A stretch of 64,000 bases of DNA from Rheum nobile (lineage: Eukaryota; Streptophyta; Magnoliopsida; Caryophyllales; Polygonaceae). The stretch is taken from contig WOAB01000589.1 of NCBI GenBank assembly GCA_027886185.1, positions 3,849,001 through 3,913,000 on the forward strand. Reading direction: 5' to 3'. Positions within the stretch are counted from its first letter, which is position 1; the number at the start of each line of letters is the position of its first letter. The translations under genes and the position numbers were made by a program. Below are positions 10,631 through 21,784 of the stretch, piece by piece. The notes beneath the pieces were generated by a model that worked only from the letters and a program-made list of their open reading frames with translations, ran no database searches and was not told the DNA's origin.

Positions 10631-10921
10631 TTATTTACATGATAACTTATTCACAAAGCATCCAATTAAAACAATATATATGTTCACTTCTATTCTAGAA
10701 CCCAAGGAATATATAAACTTGAAGATCGGAAGGCAAAAGAGGAATTTGATATAAATAATTGTTTGGTTGTATAAGAAACAATAATCAGACGGTACGGTAC
10801 TACTATTAGAAGACTTGTTCTCCATCACGCCACCATATATGAGATCAATCCATTTACACAATTCTTTTCCTTTCAAATAATGAAATATCAATGTCAATCT
10901 ATCTAATTGAGGCATACCAAT
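10631..10921 (-). pseudogene. Possible leucine-rich-repeat gene remnant
   Basis: After an acceptor-like TTTTCAG (minus strand, at 10922), an open frame begins IGMPQLDRLTLIFHYLKG, which resembles the last repeats of plant NLR resistance proteins. The rest has no recognisable motif and no partner exon was found; the LINE inserted about 100 bp away may have split the locus. This rests on one short stretch and could be chance. Confidence 0.2.
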
Positions 10922-11008
10922 CTGAAAATTCCAAAATTAAAATAAACCAAAATTTATCAATTAAATTACAATGCTCTAATTAAGCTTGTGTAGGTCTGTC
11001 TGAATACT

Positions 11009-11025
11009 AAAAGCATATTTGTCCA
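11009..11025 (+). repeat. Left TSD of the LINE
   Basis: AAAAGCATATTTGTCCA, repeated exactly at 18800-18816. A 17-bp duplication is typical of target-primed reverse transcription. Confidence 0.9.
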
Positions 11026-11828
11026 CATTTGATTTCAAAAAATTGAAAATGAAAACGCTCTCGACCCAGGAAAACCCCTCGAAACCTTTTCGGCCCTCTC
11101 AAACCCTAACTTTGTACCCAACGCCTCCCTCTGAAAATCTGATCTCGATCTTTTGGAACCCTTTCTCTCTCAAATCTCTCTGTTGGATTGGCTCTTTGTT
11201 AATCCATCTTCTGAATCGTCACTCCCCTACTGCCAAACAGACGAAAGCATGGGTTTATCCCATGTCAAATCGGGGGCTCTTGGGAGTGGGTGGGCAACCT
11301 ACCCTGATTGTGAATCTGATAACACTCAATCGAAGCTCCATCGGTATGGCGACCCTTCGTGGTTCTCCTCTGAGATTTGTGCTTCCTCCGGATTTCAAGG
11401 CCAAGGACACCTACTCTGCAACTAGGAAGGATGGCCTTCTCTACACCCACCGAAGAGAGAGATGGGTGAAGATTGGGAAATCCTGTCTTATCCGCTGTTG
11501 GAGGCGCTGGACTTGGCATTTTCTGGGCTTAGGAAAGCCTTGCACTCAATCTGTGTACAGGAATGGCCTTCCCCGACTCCACCATTCCATTGTGCTTGAC
11601 ATGCTTTGGAGCCGGATTATCAGGTGTGATCTTTCCTTTTTACACTCCCTCCCCCTTTCTGTGTTGCTTGTGGTGCTTTCCTCTATTTATTTGAACTCTG
11701 TTGTGTGGAATCTAAAACCCCATCCCTCGAACTCCTACTTCCCTTCTCTGGCTTACTTGATCTATGTTGTTTGCTTTCTCTATTTTGGTGTTTTATCCTG
11801 TGAAAATCTCTTTCCTCTATCCAATTCA

Positions 11829-13412
11829 ATGGATAAAGGGAAAAAATCGATGAAGGAGGTGCTCTGCACTAACCCTGCCTCTGATGGTCCCTCTGCTGGT
11901 ACAAAGAGCAGACACCAAGAAAACTCTACCACCAACCAAAATGAGGTGAACCCTCCACCTCTTAAACCCATTGTTTCTGAAATCCCTGATAAGGGTGTTT
12001 GCCCCTCATCCTGTGAGCCACCTGCTATAGACATGAATCTTTTTCTTTCAAAGCTCTCTGGAGTTCGAACAAACATCCAAAAACTCAAAGAAACCTCTCT
12101 TCTTGGCTATGTGATTGGGGAGCCAGTGGATTTTTCTAAGCTTAGATTGAAACTCAAAAATGATTGGAGGTTCATTAAGGGATCCTTTGAAGTTCTGGAA
12201 AAACCCAATTTTTGGTTTGAACTGAGATTTGCCAATCCAATTGACCAAACTAAAGTCTGGGAAGGTAGGCCTTACCATGTCTTTGGGCAGTTAATGCTCC
12301 TTAAGCCCTGGTGCTCTAATTTCGACCCTTTCTCTAAACCTATCTCTATTGTGGATATGTGGGTGAGAATCCCACAGCTCCCTATGGAGTATATCAGCTT
12401 TGATATCCTTAGCACTATCATTGAGATGAACCACTTTGGTAGGCTTGTGAAGCTGGATTCCTTTACAGAAAAAAAACAGAGAGTTAGCTATGCCAGGCTT
12501 TGCATCAATGTGGATGTTGATAAAATCAAAAACAAAACCATTATCATCCCTAATGAGGAGGGTGTCTCTAAGACCTTTATCATTTGGTTTGAAGAATCCT
12601 CTGAGGATTGTGGGAATTGTGGGAATTTCAATCACTCTTTTGACAAATGCCCCCTCAGAAATGCTAAACCTCAAAGCCTCCAACTTACCTTTCAGAGACT
12701 TAGAGTTAGTACCCCTTCTGAACCTCCTTTGGATGGTGCTGGTGATCCCAAAAAGCAGTGGCAGAATGTATCTTATAACAAGAAGAGACTCTCCCCTAAC
12801 TTTAAGGGCTCTTCTTCTACTCCTCTTGACCCCAAAATCACTAAGAGTGGTATCTCTATTGTTAACCAAGAGGTGGAGCACACTACTAACTCTACTGCTA
12901 AACTGTCTGACATTAGTGTCACTGTTGACACCACTACTCTCATCTCTGAGACTGTGGGTGAAGCTGCTGGCATTACTGAAGGACTAGTGAGGCCTGAGAA
13001 CCCCAACCCACTCTTTTCCTTGTCCCATCCTAATGATGAGCCTTCCCAGGTGTGCCTGGGGGCTTCTTCTGGTCACATGGATGTGCTTGACAAGGATGAA
13101 AACCAGGTGCTGAAGGGTGCTGATCTGCAGAAGTTCCTGAACCAGGATGATCTCCTTGATGAATTTGTTGAATGCACTGAGATTCCCCAAAAGGAGGTTG
13201 ATGATCTGATGAATGAACTGGCAAGCTCCATCATCCCTGAAGAAGTGATGGCTTCTAAAGCTACCATTGCTGAATTCAAAGGGCTTGATAAGGGAACTTC
13301 TGAAGAAATCAAAGCACCCTCCACCTCTAAGTCAGGGAAGCGCAAAGAGGTGACCAAAGAGGAAGACATCGCCACCTCGGGGCTGAAGGGTGTGAAAAAA
13401 ATGAAGAAATAG
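11829..13412 (+). CDS. LINE ORF1 protein (DUF4283 / zinc knuckle)
   Basis: ORF1 proteins of plant L1 elements bind RNA and form the retrotransposition particle. From the ATG at 11829 (MDKGKKSMKE) the protein is 527 aa. Residues about 75-255 resemble the DUF4283 region (FIKGSFEVLEKPNFWFEL, GRPYHVFGQLMLLKPW, VWVRIPQLP-like). A CCHC knuckle CGNCGNFNHSFDKC follows near residue 264. The C-terminal half is Ser/Thr- and acidic-rich and ends with lysines. The frame is open upstream to an ATG at 11049, so a longer form cannot be excluded, but the upstream part looks like leader sequence. No disabling change was seen. Confidence 0.75.
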   Translation: MDKGKKSMKEVLCTNPASDGPSAGTKSRHQENSTTNQNEVNPPPLKPIVSEIPDKGVCPSSCEPPAIDMNLFLSKLSGVRTNIQKLKETSLLGYVIGEPVDFSKLRLKLKNDWRFIKGSFEVLEKPNFWFELRFANPIDQTKVWEGRPYHVFGQLMLLKPWCSNFDPFSKPISIVDMWVRIPQLPMEYISFDILSTIIEMNHFGRLVKLDSFTEKKQRVSYARLCINVDVDKIKNKTIIIPNEEGVSKTFIIWFEESSEDCGNCGNFNHSFDKCPLRNAKPQSLQLTFQRLRVSTPSEPPLDGAGDPKKQWQNVSYNKKRLSPNFKGSSSTPLDPKITKSGISIVNQEVEHTTNSTAKLSDISVTVDTTTLISETVGEAAGITEGLVRPENPNPLFSLSHPNDEPSQVCLGASSGHMDVLDKDENQVLKGADLQKFLNQDDLLDEFVECTEIPQKEVDDLMNELASSIIPEEVMASKATIAEFKGLDKGTSEEIKAPSTSKSGKRKEVTKEEDIATSGLKGVKKMKK

Positions 13413-14641
13413 TTATGATTAAGTACAATTATCAAGTTTTAGGTTCTATCTTTTATGAGCTGACCTTGGATGTGTGGGTAACCCCATGGAAACTCTTTTT
13501 GTATCTGGAAATCTTTACACCTAGAACCATCTTGATAATTTTATGTATTATATCTCCTAGATGTACTTCCCTCTACCAAGGGCCTTGTGACTAGCCTGTT
13601 GGTGCTTTTGATGCTCATGAATTGATCAATCATCTTTGGAGAAAATTTAAGTATATTGTGTGCTTTTATTACCTCCTCTCTTTGATTCTCTATCTCTGGG
13701 TTAAACAATTACATGAAACTTTGAAGCTCAACTTCATTAATGATAATTTGAATCTTGGACAATGGTTGTTGCATGCAGTTAGCTGGATTTTGTCCACTGA
13801 CTGTGAACAATCTTTTCTGGTTTCCTTTCTCTATTTTTTGTGTCTGTCTTCTGTTTTCTTCTTCCTACTTTCTGAGAATCTTTTTTATGTATCTGACTGT
13901 CTTACCTTTCTACAGGAACACCCTTGCTTTGAACTTTGGTTGCAGCAAGCCTGGCCCCCTATATGGAATTCCTTGAAGCAGATAATTTCAGAACTGTTGT
14001 ATCATTCGAACAATCAGTCATTGAACAATAATCCTGTGATTTTGATCCAGGCACAACCTGAACCCCTGATTAAGTTCATTTATATGAACATAAAACTGAA
14101 CAGTTGGAGCACTCAGAATATTATTTGTCTATGTTATCTTTGTGTGTTTTTGGTGTATCTCGAAATAAACATTGGTTTGACCAACATGTATCTCAGAAAT
14201 GCTATGAACAATCTTAGATGTACTAGATGGGTTTGTCTCAAACTTTCTGTCTTCCATATCTATGAGAACCTATACTATAGATTCCATCTATATGAACTCC
14301 ATAGCAAATGTGAATTGAGACCAAGTTCTTCAACCAACATGGAACATAGGAATTGGATTCAGTGCAATGGTTGGCTATGGTGGTTGACCATGGCTGAAGA
14401 AACTGAAAAACCAGAGGACAATCATAAGAAAAAAGGAAACAAGTTTAAACAACTTCTGTTATGAAGCCATTTCGTTGATAATAGAAAAATTTATCTACCT
14501 GGCTTTGCAAAACCAAAATCTTTATAAAGGTAGTTTAACTCCTTTATTTAGCAAGACCAATGAAATCATAATACCAATCTTACATAATTTGAAGTCCCCT
14601 AGAAGTCTTTTGATATAGGGCAAAATCAAAATTGGTTTTTT
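13413..14641 (+). other. LINE spacer between ORF1 and ORF2
   Basis: About 1.2 kb, long for this element type. A stretch at 13595-14464 has no stop in one frame, giving a hydrophobic, tryptophan-rich translation with a basic C-terminus. It has no early ATG in that frame and no recognisable domain. I treat it as spacer, with the open frame noted as unexplained. Confidence 0.5.
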
Positions 14642-17600
14642 ATGAAGATTACAACCTGGAATTGTTGTGGTATCAGAAAGAAAACCTTCTGGATGGATGT
14701 TGAATCCTTCTGCAAAATTGAACGTATTCAATTAATCGCACTATTTGAAACTAGAACAAACAAAGAACCAAGTGAAAAAGTGTGGAAAAAAGCGGGTTTT
14801 GATCAATTCTACTGTGTCCTGGCTACGGGTTTCTCGGGTGGTATTTGTGTAATGTGGAAGACTTACCAACTTACAAATGAAATCCTTGAAATTGACCAAA
14901 TTGATACAAGGTTTATCTCGGTCAAATATACAAATCAACTCACGAACAAAAAACTTATGTTGATCCTTACTTATGCTCTACCGAATGAACGTGCAAAAAA
15001 TGTGTTCTGGGATGGACTCACATCCTTTATTAAAAATTGCTATATTCCGTGCATTATTATAGGAGATCTGAACGAAATTCAAGACCCTACTGAGAAATTA
15101 GGTGGATTATTACCACCCTTGACAAAATTTGCAAGATTACGACATTTTAAGAATGAATGTGAACTACTAGATACTCCTATTCAAGGAAACATCTATACCT
15201 GGCGAAAGAACATTATAGAAATTGATAACATATATGAAAAACTGGATAGGGTACTCATTCATCACCAGATCCTTCAATGGTACCCTGATATCTGCACCAA
15301 ACACTTTGCTTTTACAAGCTCAGACCATTGTCCCATCTCTATTGAGCTGGATTCAGCAATACCCTTTAAAAATCAGCCATTTAAATTTGAAAAAATCTGG
15401 ATGACCAGAAAGGATTTTAGAAATATTGTAAAACAAGCCTGGAGAATTAACTATCACGGATCGAGATTGTATAATCTGGTATCCAAAACAAAATTCCTGA
15501 AGAAACATGCCAAAATCTGGTACAAAAGCACATTTGGCAATGTTTTTACTCAATTACAAACCATAGAAAAACAACTCTCTGAAATCAAAATTGAGATCTG
15601 TACTTATCCTACAAGTGATCTCATTAAGAAATAAATTAGAATCATAGAAAAAAAGGAAAAACTCCTATGCTTCCAAAAAATATATTGGAACCAAAGAGCT
15701 AAAGTTAAACACATTAAATTAAACGACACGAACACTAGCTATTTTCATAAATTAGCAAGTGGAAGAAGAAACAGAAAAATCATAAAGGAAATTAAAACAC
15801 AAGAAGGAACAAGTATTACTGGAGAAGAAGACATTAGAACTGAAATCAGAAATGATTTCATTAAAAGATTCAGAAGTGAAAATATGAACCAGAGACTATT
15901 TCAGGAAAATCTAAAACTAATTCAATATGAAATATCTACAAAGGACAATTTAGAATTAATTAGAAATGTAACAAATGAAGAAATTAAGAAGGTTGTCTTT
16001 AACATTGGCTCAGACAAATCCCCTGGACCTGATGGTATGACAACAAAATTCTACCAAAAATATTGGGATATTATAGGTCCCTCTGTTATCCAAGCTGTTA
16101 AAAGTTTTTTCCTCTCCGGGAAATTGCCCAAACAGATAAACCATACATTCATCTCTTTGATCCCAAAATGTGATAATCCGAACTCCACTAATCACTACAG
16201 ACCTATTAGTCTATGCTCCACAATTTATAAAATAATCTCAAAGATCATAACAACAAGACTTAAAGAAACCATGGAGAAATTAATTCACCCCCTACAGGGT
16301 GCATTTGTTGCTAACAGGGCAATTCAAGATAATATTTTGCTTGCTCATGAGATCTTTCACTCTTTCAAATCGAAAAAAGGAACTGAAGGTTTCATTGCGC
16401 TAAAATTGGATATGGAAAAAGCTTATGATAGAATTGAATGGAATTTCATCATTAAAACTATGGAAAAGTTTGGATTCCATAAAAAATTTATCAACTGGAT
16501 AAGAGAATGCATAACAACGGTTTCCTTTTCGGTGCTTGTAAACAACGGACCCACATAAATATTTAAACCAACAAGAGGACTTCGACAGAGTGATCCCCTA
16601 TCCCCTTTCTTGTTTATTTTGGGATCTGAAATCCTTGCTAGAAAAATCCAAAAAGCTTCAGAAAGACCTCGTAATCCTCTAGGATTTCAAATTACTCATC
16701 AAGGATCAAGAATTTTGTTCCTGGCTTTTGCTGATGACATTGTGATCTTTTCAAAAGCTAAACAGGAACAATATAAGAAAATCAAGGACATTATTGATAA
16801 CTACTGTAAAATCTCAGGACAAAAAGTAAATTTTCATAAATCGGCTTTTCAAGTCACTAAAAAGGTTACCAATCAAAAGAAAGCAACTATACAAGGTATC
16901 CTCACTATCACAAACATGATATCTCTCGAAAAGTACCTTGGGTGCCCTATCATTAATGGTAGAGTCAACTCGAATACCTTTGTTGATCTATTAATTAGTA
17001 CCCAACAACAACTTTCAAAATGGAAAGCAAATTCTCTTTCCCAAGCAGGAAGAACAACTAATTAAAACCAATCTGGCATCTAGACCAAACTATCTTATGC
17101 AAAGCCTTATGCTACCTTCACACACACTCAACGAACTTGACAAGTTAAACAGATCCTTATTTTAGAACAAAGATAGCTCCTATAAGCCTTTGATAGGCTG
17201 GGAAAAAATTTGTAAACCAACACAAGGAGGCCTTGGATTGGGAAAATCAAAGGACATGAATAAAGCCCTACAATTCAAATTACTATGGAAAATCTTAGCA
17301 GAACCAAATAACTACTGGGTTAGAGTTGTCACTGAAAAAAAAAATTAAAAACAATCCATATTCTTCATTATGAGAAAAAAAGAAATTGCTCTTGGCAATG
17401 GTCCAAAATGATTGAACTCATTGAATCTGGCAAGTTGGTAATGGCAGAACAATCAAATTCTGGCTAGATAATTGGGTTTCAAGATCCCCGCTGAGTGACT
17501 CCATAAACACACAAGCAACCCTTGATAAAGATGCTTTGGTAGCAGATTTTATGTTGCCAAATAAAACCTGGAATAAGGACCTAATAGAACAATACTTACC

Positions 17601-18751
17601 CCATGACTTAGCAAAAAAAATAACATCTATCCCAATTCCGTTGAATGATATTCATGATAGAATGTACTGGGAAACCAACAAAAAATGGTTGGTTTTCTAC
17701 AAACTTTGCCATGGATCTAATTAACAGAAACAAGAGATACACTGCTTATGATTCCTCATGGATCTGGAAGATGGACACTTACCCCAAAGTTAAAAACTTT
17801 GTATGGAAAATAATGAAAAACGGATTACCGACAAAAGCAAGACTAACAGAAAAAGGTGTAGCAATCCCCCAGGGTTGTATCCGATACAATGCGCAACTGG
17901 AGGATTTGAATCATCTCATATTCCATTGTAACCACACCATGAAAACAATAGGGAAAATGAACTATCATACGTATGGTATTATTACTTCCCTAAACATAGT
18001 AAACAAAAAAATCAATGAAATCATTGATGAAATTCGATAAAAAACCGATCGCTCACAATTTATAGAACTAATGGTTTCTTGATGGGGAATTTGGTTCTAT
18101 AGAAACCAACAAAGTTTTGGAAGAACAAACGATGGTGCCGACTCCATCAAGGATTTACCGATTTATATTAAACAACAAATTAAGAACTGGAAGAAGACGA
18201 AAAGTTGGAATCCTGATTGCTTAGCAGATGACAGATCCAAAACTCAGAGAATAAATAACATCAGAAGATCAATAAAGAAATGGAAAAAACCTCCGGATAA
18301 AATTATTAAAATCAATACAGATGGATCAATAAAAACTAATGTTGAATCTAGCTTTGACTACATTTTCAGGAACAACAAGGGTAAAACAATTTTCCTCTTT
18401 GGGGATAAATGTGGTATCTCAACCCCTTTAAAAACATAAATGCTTACAGTAAGAAATGTCCTGGTAAAAGCCTATGAATTAGGCATTACCGACATTCATC
18501 TAGAATGCGATAACCTGACCGTTGTGAATGTTCTGAATCAAATCTGGCACTGTCCATGAGATATTGAAATGTTAATTTCTGATATCCTGTGTGTTTTACA
18601 ACTTTTCTCTTCAGTGCAGATTTTCCATGTCTTCCAAGAAACAAACGTGGTGGCCGGCTTCATCGCAAATGAGGTCTACCTGAGTTCCTTGGAAGATATT
18701 CGAGCTAATTTAGAATTTGTAATTCTCATCCGAAAGGATGCTATAGACTGA
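14642..18751 (+). pseudogene. LINE ORF2: endonuclease, reverse transcriptase, zf-RVT, RNase H
   Basis: The N-terminal part (14642-15634, 330 aa) is an APE-like endonuclease: TTWNCCGIR start, GDLNE at about 15062-15076, and SSDHCPI. A TAA at 15632-15634 ends this frame in the linker. The reverse transcriptase continues in the same frame: SDKSPGPDGMT, HYRPISLCS, KLDMEKAYDR, a second TAA at 16556-16558, GLRQSDPLSP, and catalytic AFADD (16727-16738). A one-base frameshift lies near 17060, with stops near 17163 and 17346. A degraded zf-RVT follows (about 17745-17935; WIWKMDTYPKVKNFVW), then an RNase H remnant (KINTDGS at about 18310, HLECDN at about 18500). Inactive copy. Confidence 0.85.
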
Positions 18752-18799
18752 GAGACCGACTCTTCTGTGGTTTCCAGTCTAATTCTTACCTAATAAAAA

Positions 18800-18816
18800 A
18801 AAAGCATATTTGTCCA
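18800..18816 (+). repeat. Right TSD of the LINE
   Basis: AAAAGCATATTTGTCCA, identical to 11009-11025. Confidence 0.9.
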
Positions 18817-19323
18817 GGTAGGCTGGATTTTTGAATGCATTGTTACATAGCTGGAGAGGTGTGGAAATTTCAACTTTAGTCCATCTGGGCATCAGATTGT
18901 CTTCACTGACACAATTCAGAGTTGAGACAAAAACACACTTTGAGATGCAAGCATATGGCATCACTTGTTCAGATACATACGCTGCAATGCTGCATCAATT
19001 TCTTTTTTGTTTCATTCTGTACCCAAAAGAAGAACAAAAACAACAACTCTAGCTCTTTGCTCGGAGGATATATTCTACACTGCATTATTGTGAAACTTAA
19101 TTTGGTGCAAAATCTGATAATGGAATGAATGTTCAAGGTCTCACTTAACAGCAATAATGGCTGAAGAAAAAGGCAAGATGAATAGGGAAAAGGGAGGAAA
19201 GACCTGCATATTGGGGAAAAAAGGTCAAATGTCCACATTCACCAACTTTCAAACCTGCTAAGCCACATAAATTACAAGAAAACCAAACTAATAACTAGCA
19301 CATGTCCTCACAATTATTAATAT
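18817..19323. other. Intergenic stretch between LINE and SINE
   Basis: About 500 bp of unique-looking DNA that was contiguous with 10624-11025 before the LINE inserted. Short open frames exist on both strands, but none resembles a known protein. Confidence 0.5.
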
Positions 19324-19337
19324 AAGATTCGTTATAT
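19324..19337 (+). repeat. Left TSD of the SINE
   Basis: AAGATTCGTTATAT, repeated exactly at 19454-19467. Confidence 0.85.
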
Positions 19338-19453
19338 ATTTTTTGTGTCCATAGGAGACACTTAGGCCATTACAACGGGGGATGGGGGATTCGAACCCGT
19401 GACCTCATGATCACGGGGTGTCATGTTTGCCACCTAAGCTGGGAAGACTTGAC
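19338..19453 (-). mobile_element. tRNA-derived SINE (about 116 bp)
   Basis: On the minus strand it has an A-box-like CAGCTTAGGTGG and a perfect B box GGTTCGAATCC, spaced as in a tRNA promoter, with a tRNA-like stem around GGTCACGGGTTCGAATCC. A short A-rich tail (seen as ATTTTTT on the plus strand) lies next to the 19324-19337 TSD. The tRNA-like part lacks a complete cloverleaf and the 14-bp TSD is perfect, so this is a SINE, not a tRNA gene. Its mobilisation would depend on a LINE. Confidence 0.8.
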
Positions 19454-19491
19454 AAGATTCGTTATATCTGGTAGAGCTTGTGGATGTGAGA

Positions 19492-19499
19492 ATTTTATA
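19492..19499 (+). repeat. Left TSD of the MULE
   Basis: ATTTTATA, also at 26550-26557. The 8-9-bp length fits Mutator-like elements; a ninth base differs (G versus T). Confidence 0.65.
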
Positions 19500-19549
19500 G
19501 GGTACTGCTATATACATTTTCTAAATATACTATAGAAAGGCACGCAAAT

Positions 19550-19800
19550 AAATCATGTGGCCGTGACAAAAGCACGCATAAATCATTCATCCACGTGCTT
19601 CCGAATTTAAAATTTTGAGAGAGGCACGGAATAAAACTCCGTTCCCGTGCAAAAGAAAAGGGCACGTAAAAAATACACGTGCCTATTTAAAAAAAGTGAT
19701 GCTGGCACGTAAACGGAATGCATTTACGTGCCTTAAATTTTTTTAAAAAAATTAAAGCAAAGGCACGTACAAGCCTAGCTTGTACGTGCCTTTTGCTGTT
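19550..19800. repeat. Left subterminal GGCACGTA hairpins of the MULE
   Basis: Several inverted repeats in a row. 19766-19795 contains GGCACGTACAAGC-CTA-GCTTGTACGTGCC with 13-bp perfect arms. About 19700-19732 contains GGCACGTAAA...TTTACGTGCC. More degenerate pairs precede them. The same GGCACGTAAAT/ACGTGC motif recurs at the other end of the element (26180-26500). Confidence 0.75.
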
Positions 19801-19992
19801 TAAAAAAAAATTAGATTCCATTGGCTGTTTTGTTTTTAAAAAAATTTACACAGATGCTAGGTTAATTTTTTTAACCTAGCAACTGCCCCCTTCTTTCAAT
19901 TTCTCCCGCCTCCATCTTTCAATTTCTCCATCTCCTTTCTTCCTCCTTCCTTCCTCCATCTTTCTTTCTTTGTTCAACCATGGCCAAGGCAT

Positions 19993-20467
19993 ATGGCAAG
20001 ACCACGCGAGCTGGAGACGGCGGCGGGCACGCACGACTGGAGCGGGAGGGTGCGGGCACACATGCTGAGCGCGAGGGATGCTCTGGCGGTGCGGCGGGCA
20101 CGCAAGGCGCGAGCGTGGATGGCTCTGGCGGCGTGCGAGATGATGTCGGCAAGGGCAGTGCGGGCCGGGGCGCGATTGGGCGGGCGGGCTGGAGCTGGTG
20201 CGGGCCGGGCTGGGGCTGGTGCGGGCCAGGCTGGGGAGCGGTTGGAGCCCCGGTGGTGGGTTGCAGATGGCCCGCCCTCAACGAGTGTGATTACGGGACG
20301 AAGGATCTGGGGCGGACGAGGGGGAAGTATTGGTGTTGATGTGCGGGATGATGGCCCATGGCGAGGTGTTGATGTACCGGATGATGGTCGTGGCGGCCGA
20401 GGGCGTGGTCGTGGGCGCCGAGGGCGAGGTCGTAGTGTTGTTGGGCCGGATAGTGGTGCTTCTCGGG
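19993..20467 (+). pseudogene. MAIN-like plant-mobile-domain gene, exon 1
   Basis: Proposed first exon: from ATG at 19993 the frame is Ala/Arg/Gly-rich and ends in a GRGRGRRGRGR tract and SVVGPDSGAS, the kind of basic low-complexity N-terminus seen in transposon-associated MAIN-like proteins. A donor GTACGT follows the exon at about 20468. An ATG at 19980 in another frame is also possible. The intron (about 20468-22391) holds a foldback element. Confidence 0.45.
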
Positions 20468-20498
20468 TACGTAAATTCGAATTAAATGTTATGATAAT

Positions 20499-20507
20499 TA
20501 ATTAAAT
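20499..20507 (+). repeat. Left TSD of the foldback element
   Basis: TAATTAAAT, repeated exactly at 21776-21784. Confidence 0.8.
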
Positions 20508-21775
20508 GACAGAATTTCAGTAAACCACCCCTTAAATAGGGCACTTTGCCCACAACCACCCTTTATACACGAAATTACTTACAACTACCCATTAAACACA
20601 TTCTGTTAGCAACGAGCCACCCATTTACTGTTCCTTCCACTTTCTACCGTTATCTCATGCGAAATTACAAATATGCCCCTCATTTTAAATTTTCCCAAAT
20701 TGTTTTTTATTTTAATAACAAAATATATTATAATATTTAATATATAAAATAAAAACACATTTGTAATGGCCCAACCTAAAAATTTTCGGGTCGAACGGGT
20801 CGGGTTACTTTTAACCCAATACTTTTTGGGTCGGGTCTCGACCCAGAAAACGCGGATCGGGTCGGTTTTGCAGGTCAGGTAAAATATTAATAGCTTTAAA
20901 TCGGACCAAACCGATTTTAATATTTTGAATGGTTAGGTACAGGTTCAGGTTGACCCAGCGGGTCGAGAGCGCCATTTCAAAATTTTATAAAATAATTATT
21001 AAAATAATATTTTAATTAAAACAAAAAAATAAATAACAAAGATTATTATATAATATTTTAATAACAAAATATATTATAATATTTAATATATAAAATAAAA
21101 ACACATTTGTAATGACCCAATGGGTCACCCAACCCAGAAAATTTTGGGTTGAACGGGTCGGGTCACTTTTGACCCAATATATTATAATATTTAATATATA
21201 AAATAAAAACACATTTTGTTATTAAAATATTATATAATAATCTTTGTTATTTATTTTTTTGTTTTAATTAAAATATTATTTTAATAATTATTTTATAAAA
21301 TTTTGAAATGGCGCTCTCGACCCGCTGGGTCGACCCGAACCTGTACCTAACCATTCAAAATATTAAAACCGGTTTGGTCCGATTTAGAGCTATCAATATT
21401 TTACATGACCTGCAAAACCGACCCGATCCGCGTTTTCTGGGTCGAGACCCGACCCAAAAAGTATTGGGTTAAAAGTGACCTGATCCGTTCGACCCGAAAA
21501 TTTTTAGGTTGGGTCATTACAAATGTGTTTTTATTTTATATATTAAATATTATAATATATTTTGTTATTAAAATAAAAAACAATTGAGGAAAAATTAAAA
21601 TGAGGGGCATATTTGTAATTTCGCATGAGATAACGGTAGAAAATGGACGGAACAGTAAATGGGTGGCTCGTTGCTAACGGAATGTGTTTAATGGGTGGTT
21701 GTAAGTAATTTCGTGTATAAGGGGTGGTTGTGGGCAAAGTGCCCTATTTAAGGGGTGATTTACTGAAATTCTGCC
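20508..21775. mobile_element. Foldback element with long terminal inverted repeats
   Basis: The sequence starting CAGAATTTCAGTAAACCACC at 20510 is repeated in inverted form, ending GTGATTTACTGAAATTCTG at 21773. The arms run about 560 bp each (to about 21070 on the left and from about 21213 on the right) with scattered mismatches and a short AT-rich centre. A 9-bp TSD flanks it, which fits a MULE-related non-autonomous element. It contains many GGGTCGGGT/ACCCGACCC motifs and no protein-coding potential. The transcript would form a long hairpin. Confidence 0.8.
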
Positions 21776-21784
21776 TAATTAAAT

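Larger units (their letters stand above)
11026..18799 (+). mobile_element. Full-length L1-like LINE (about 7.8 kb)
   Basis: Bounded by a perfect 17-bp TSD and ending in a short A-rich tail (CTAATAAAAAAA). It contains an ORF1 with a DUF4283-like region and zinc knuckle, a 1.2-kb spacer, and an ORF2 with endonuclease, reverse transcriptase, zf-RVT and RNase H regions in the order expected for plant L1 elements. ORF1 is open, whereas ORF2 has several stops and at least one frameshift, so it cannot move by itself. At least one apparent start lies inside the TSD (a TTG at 11019) and is therefore not real. Confidence 0.9.

Noticed and set aside
10631..10921. NLR resistance gene
   Set aside because: Only about 20 residues look LRR-like; kept as a low-confidence remnant, not as a gene.
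11019..13412. 797-codon frame starting at 11019 as a complete gene
   Set aside because: The start is a TTG inside the LINE target-site duplication, so it cannot be the native start. I use the ATG at 11829.
19338..19453. tRNA gene
   Set aside because: A and B boxes are present, but the cloverleaf is incomplete and a perfect 14-bp TSD flanks it; it is a SINE.
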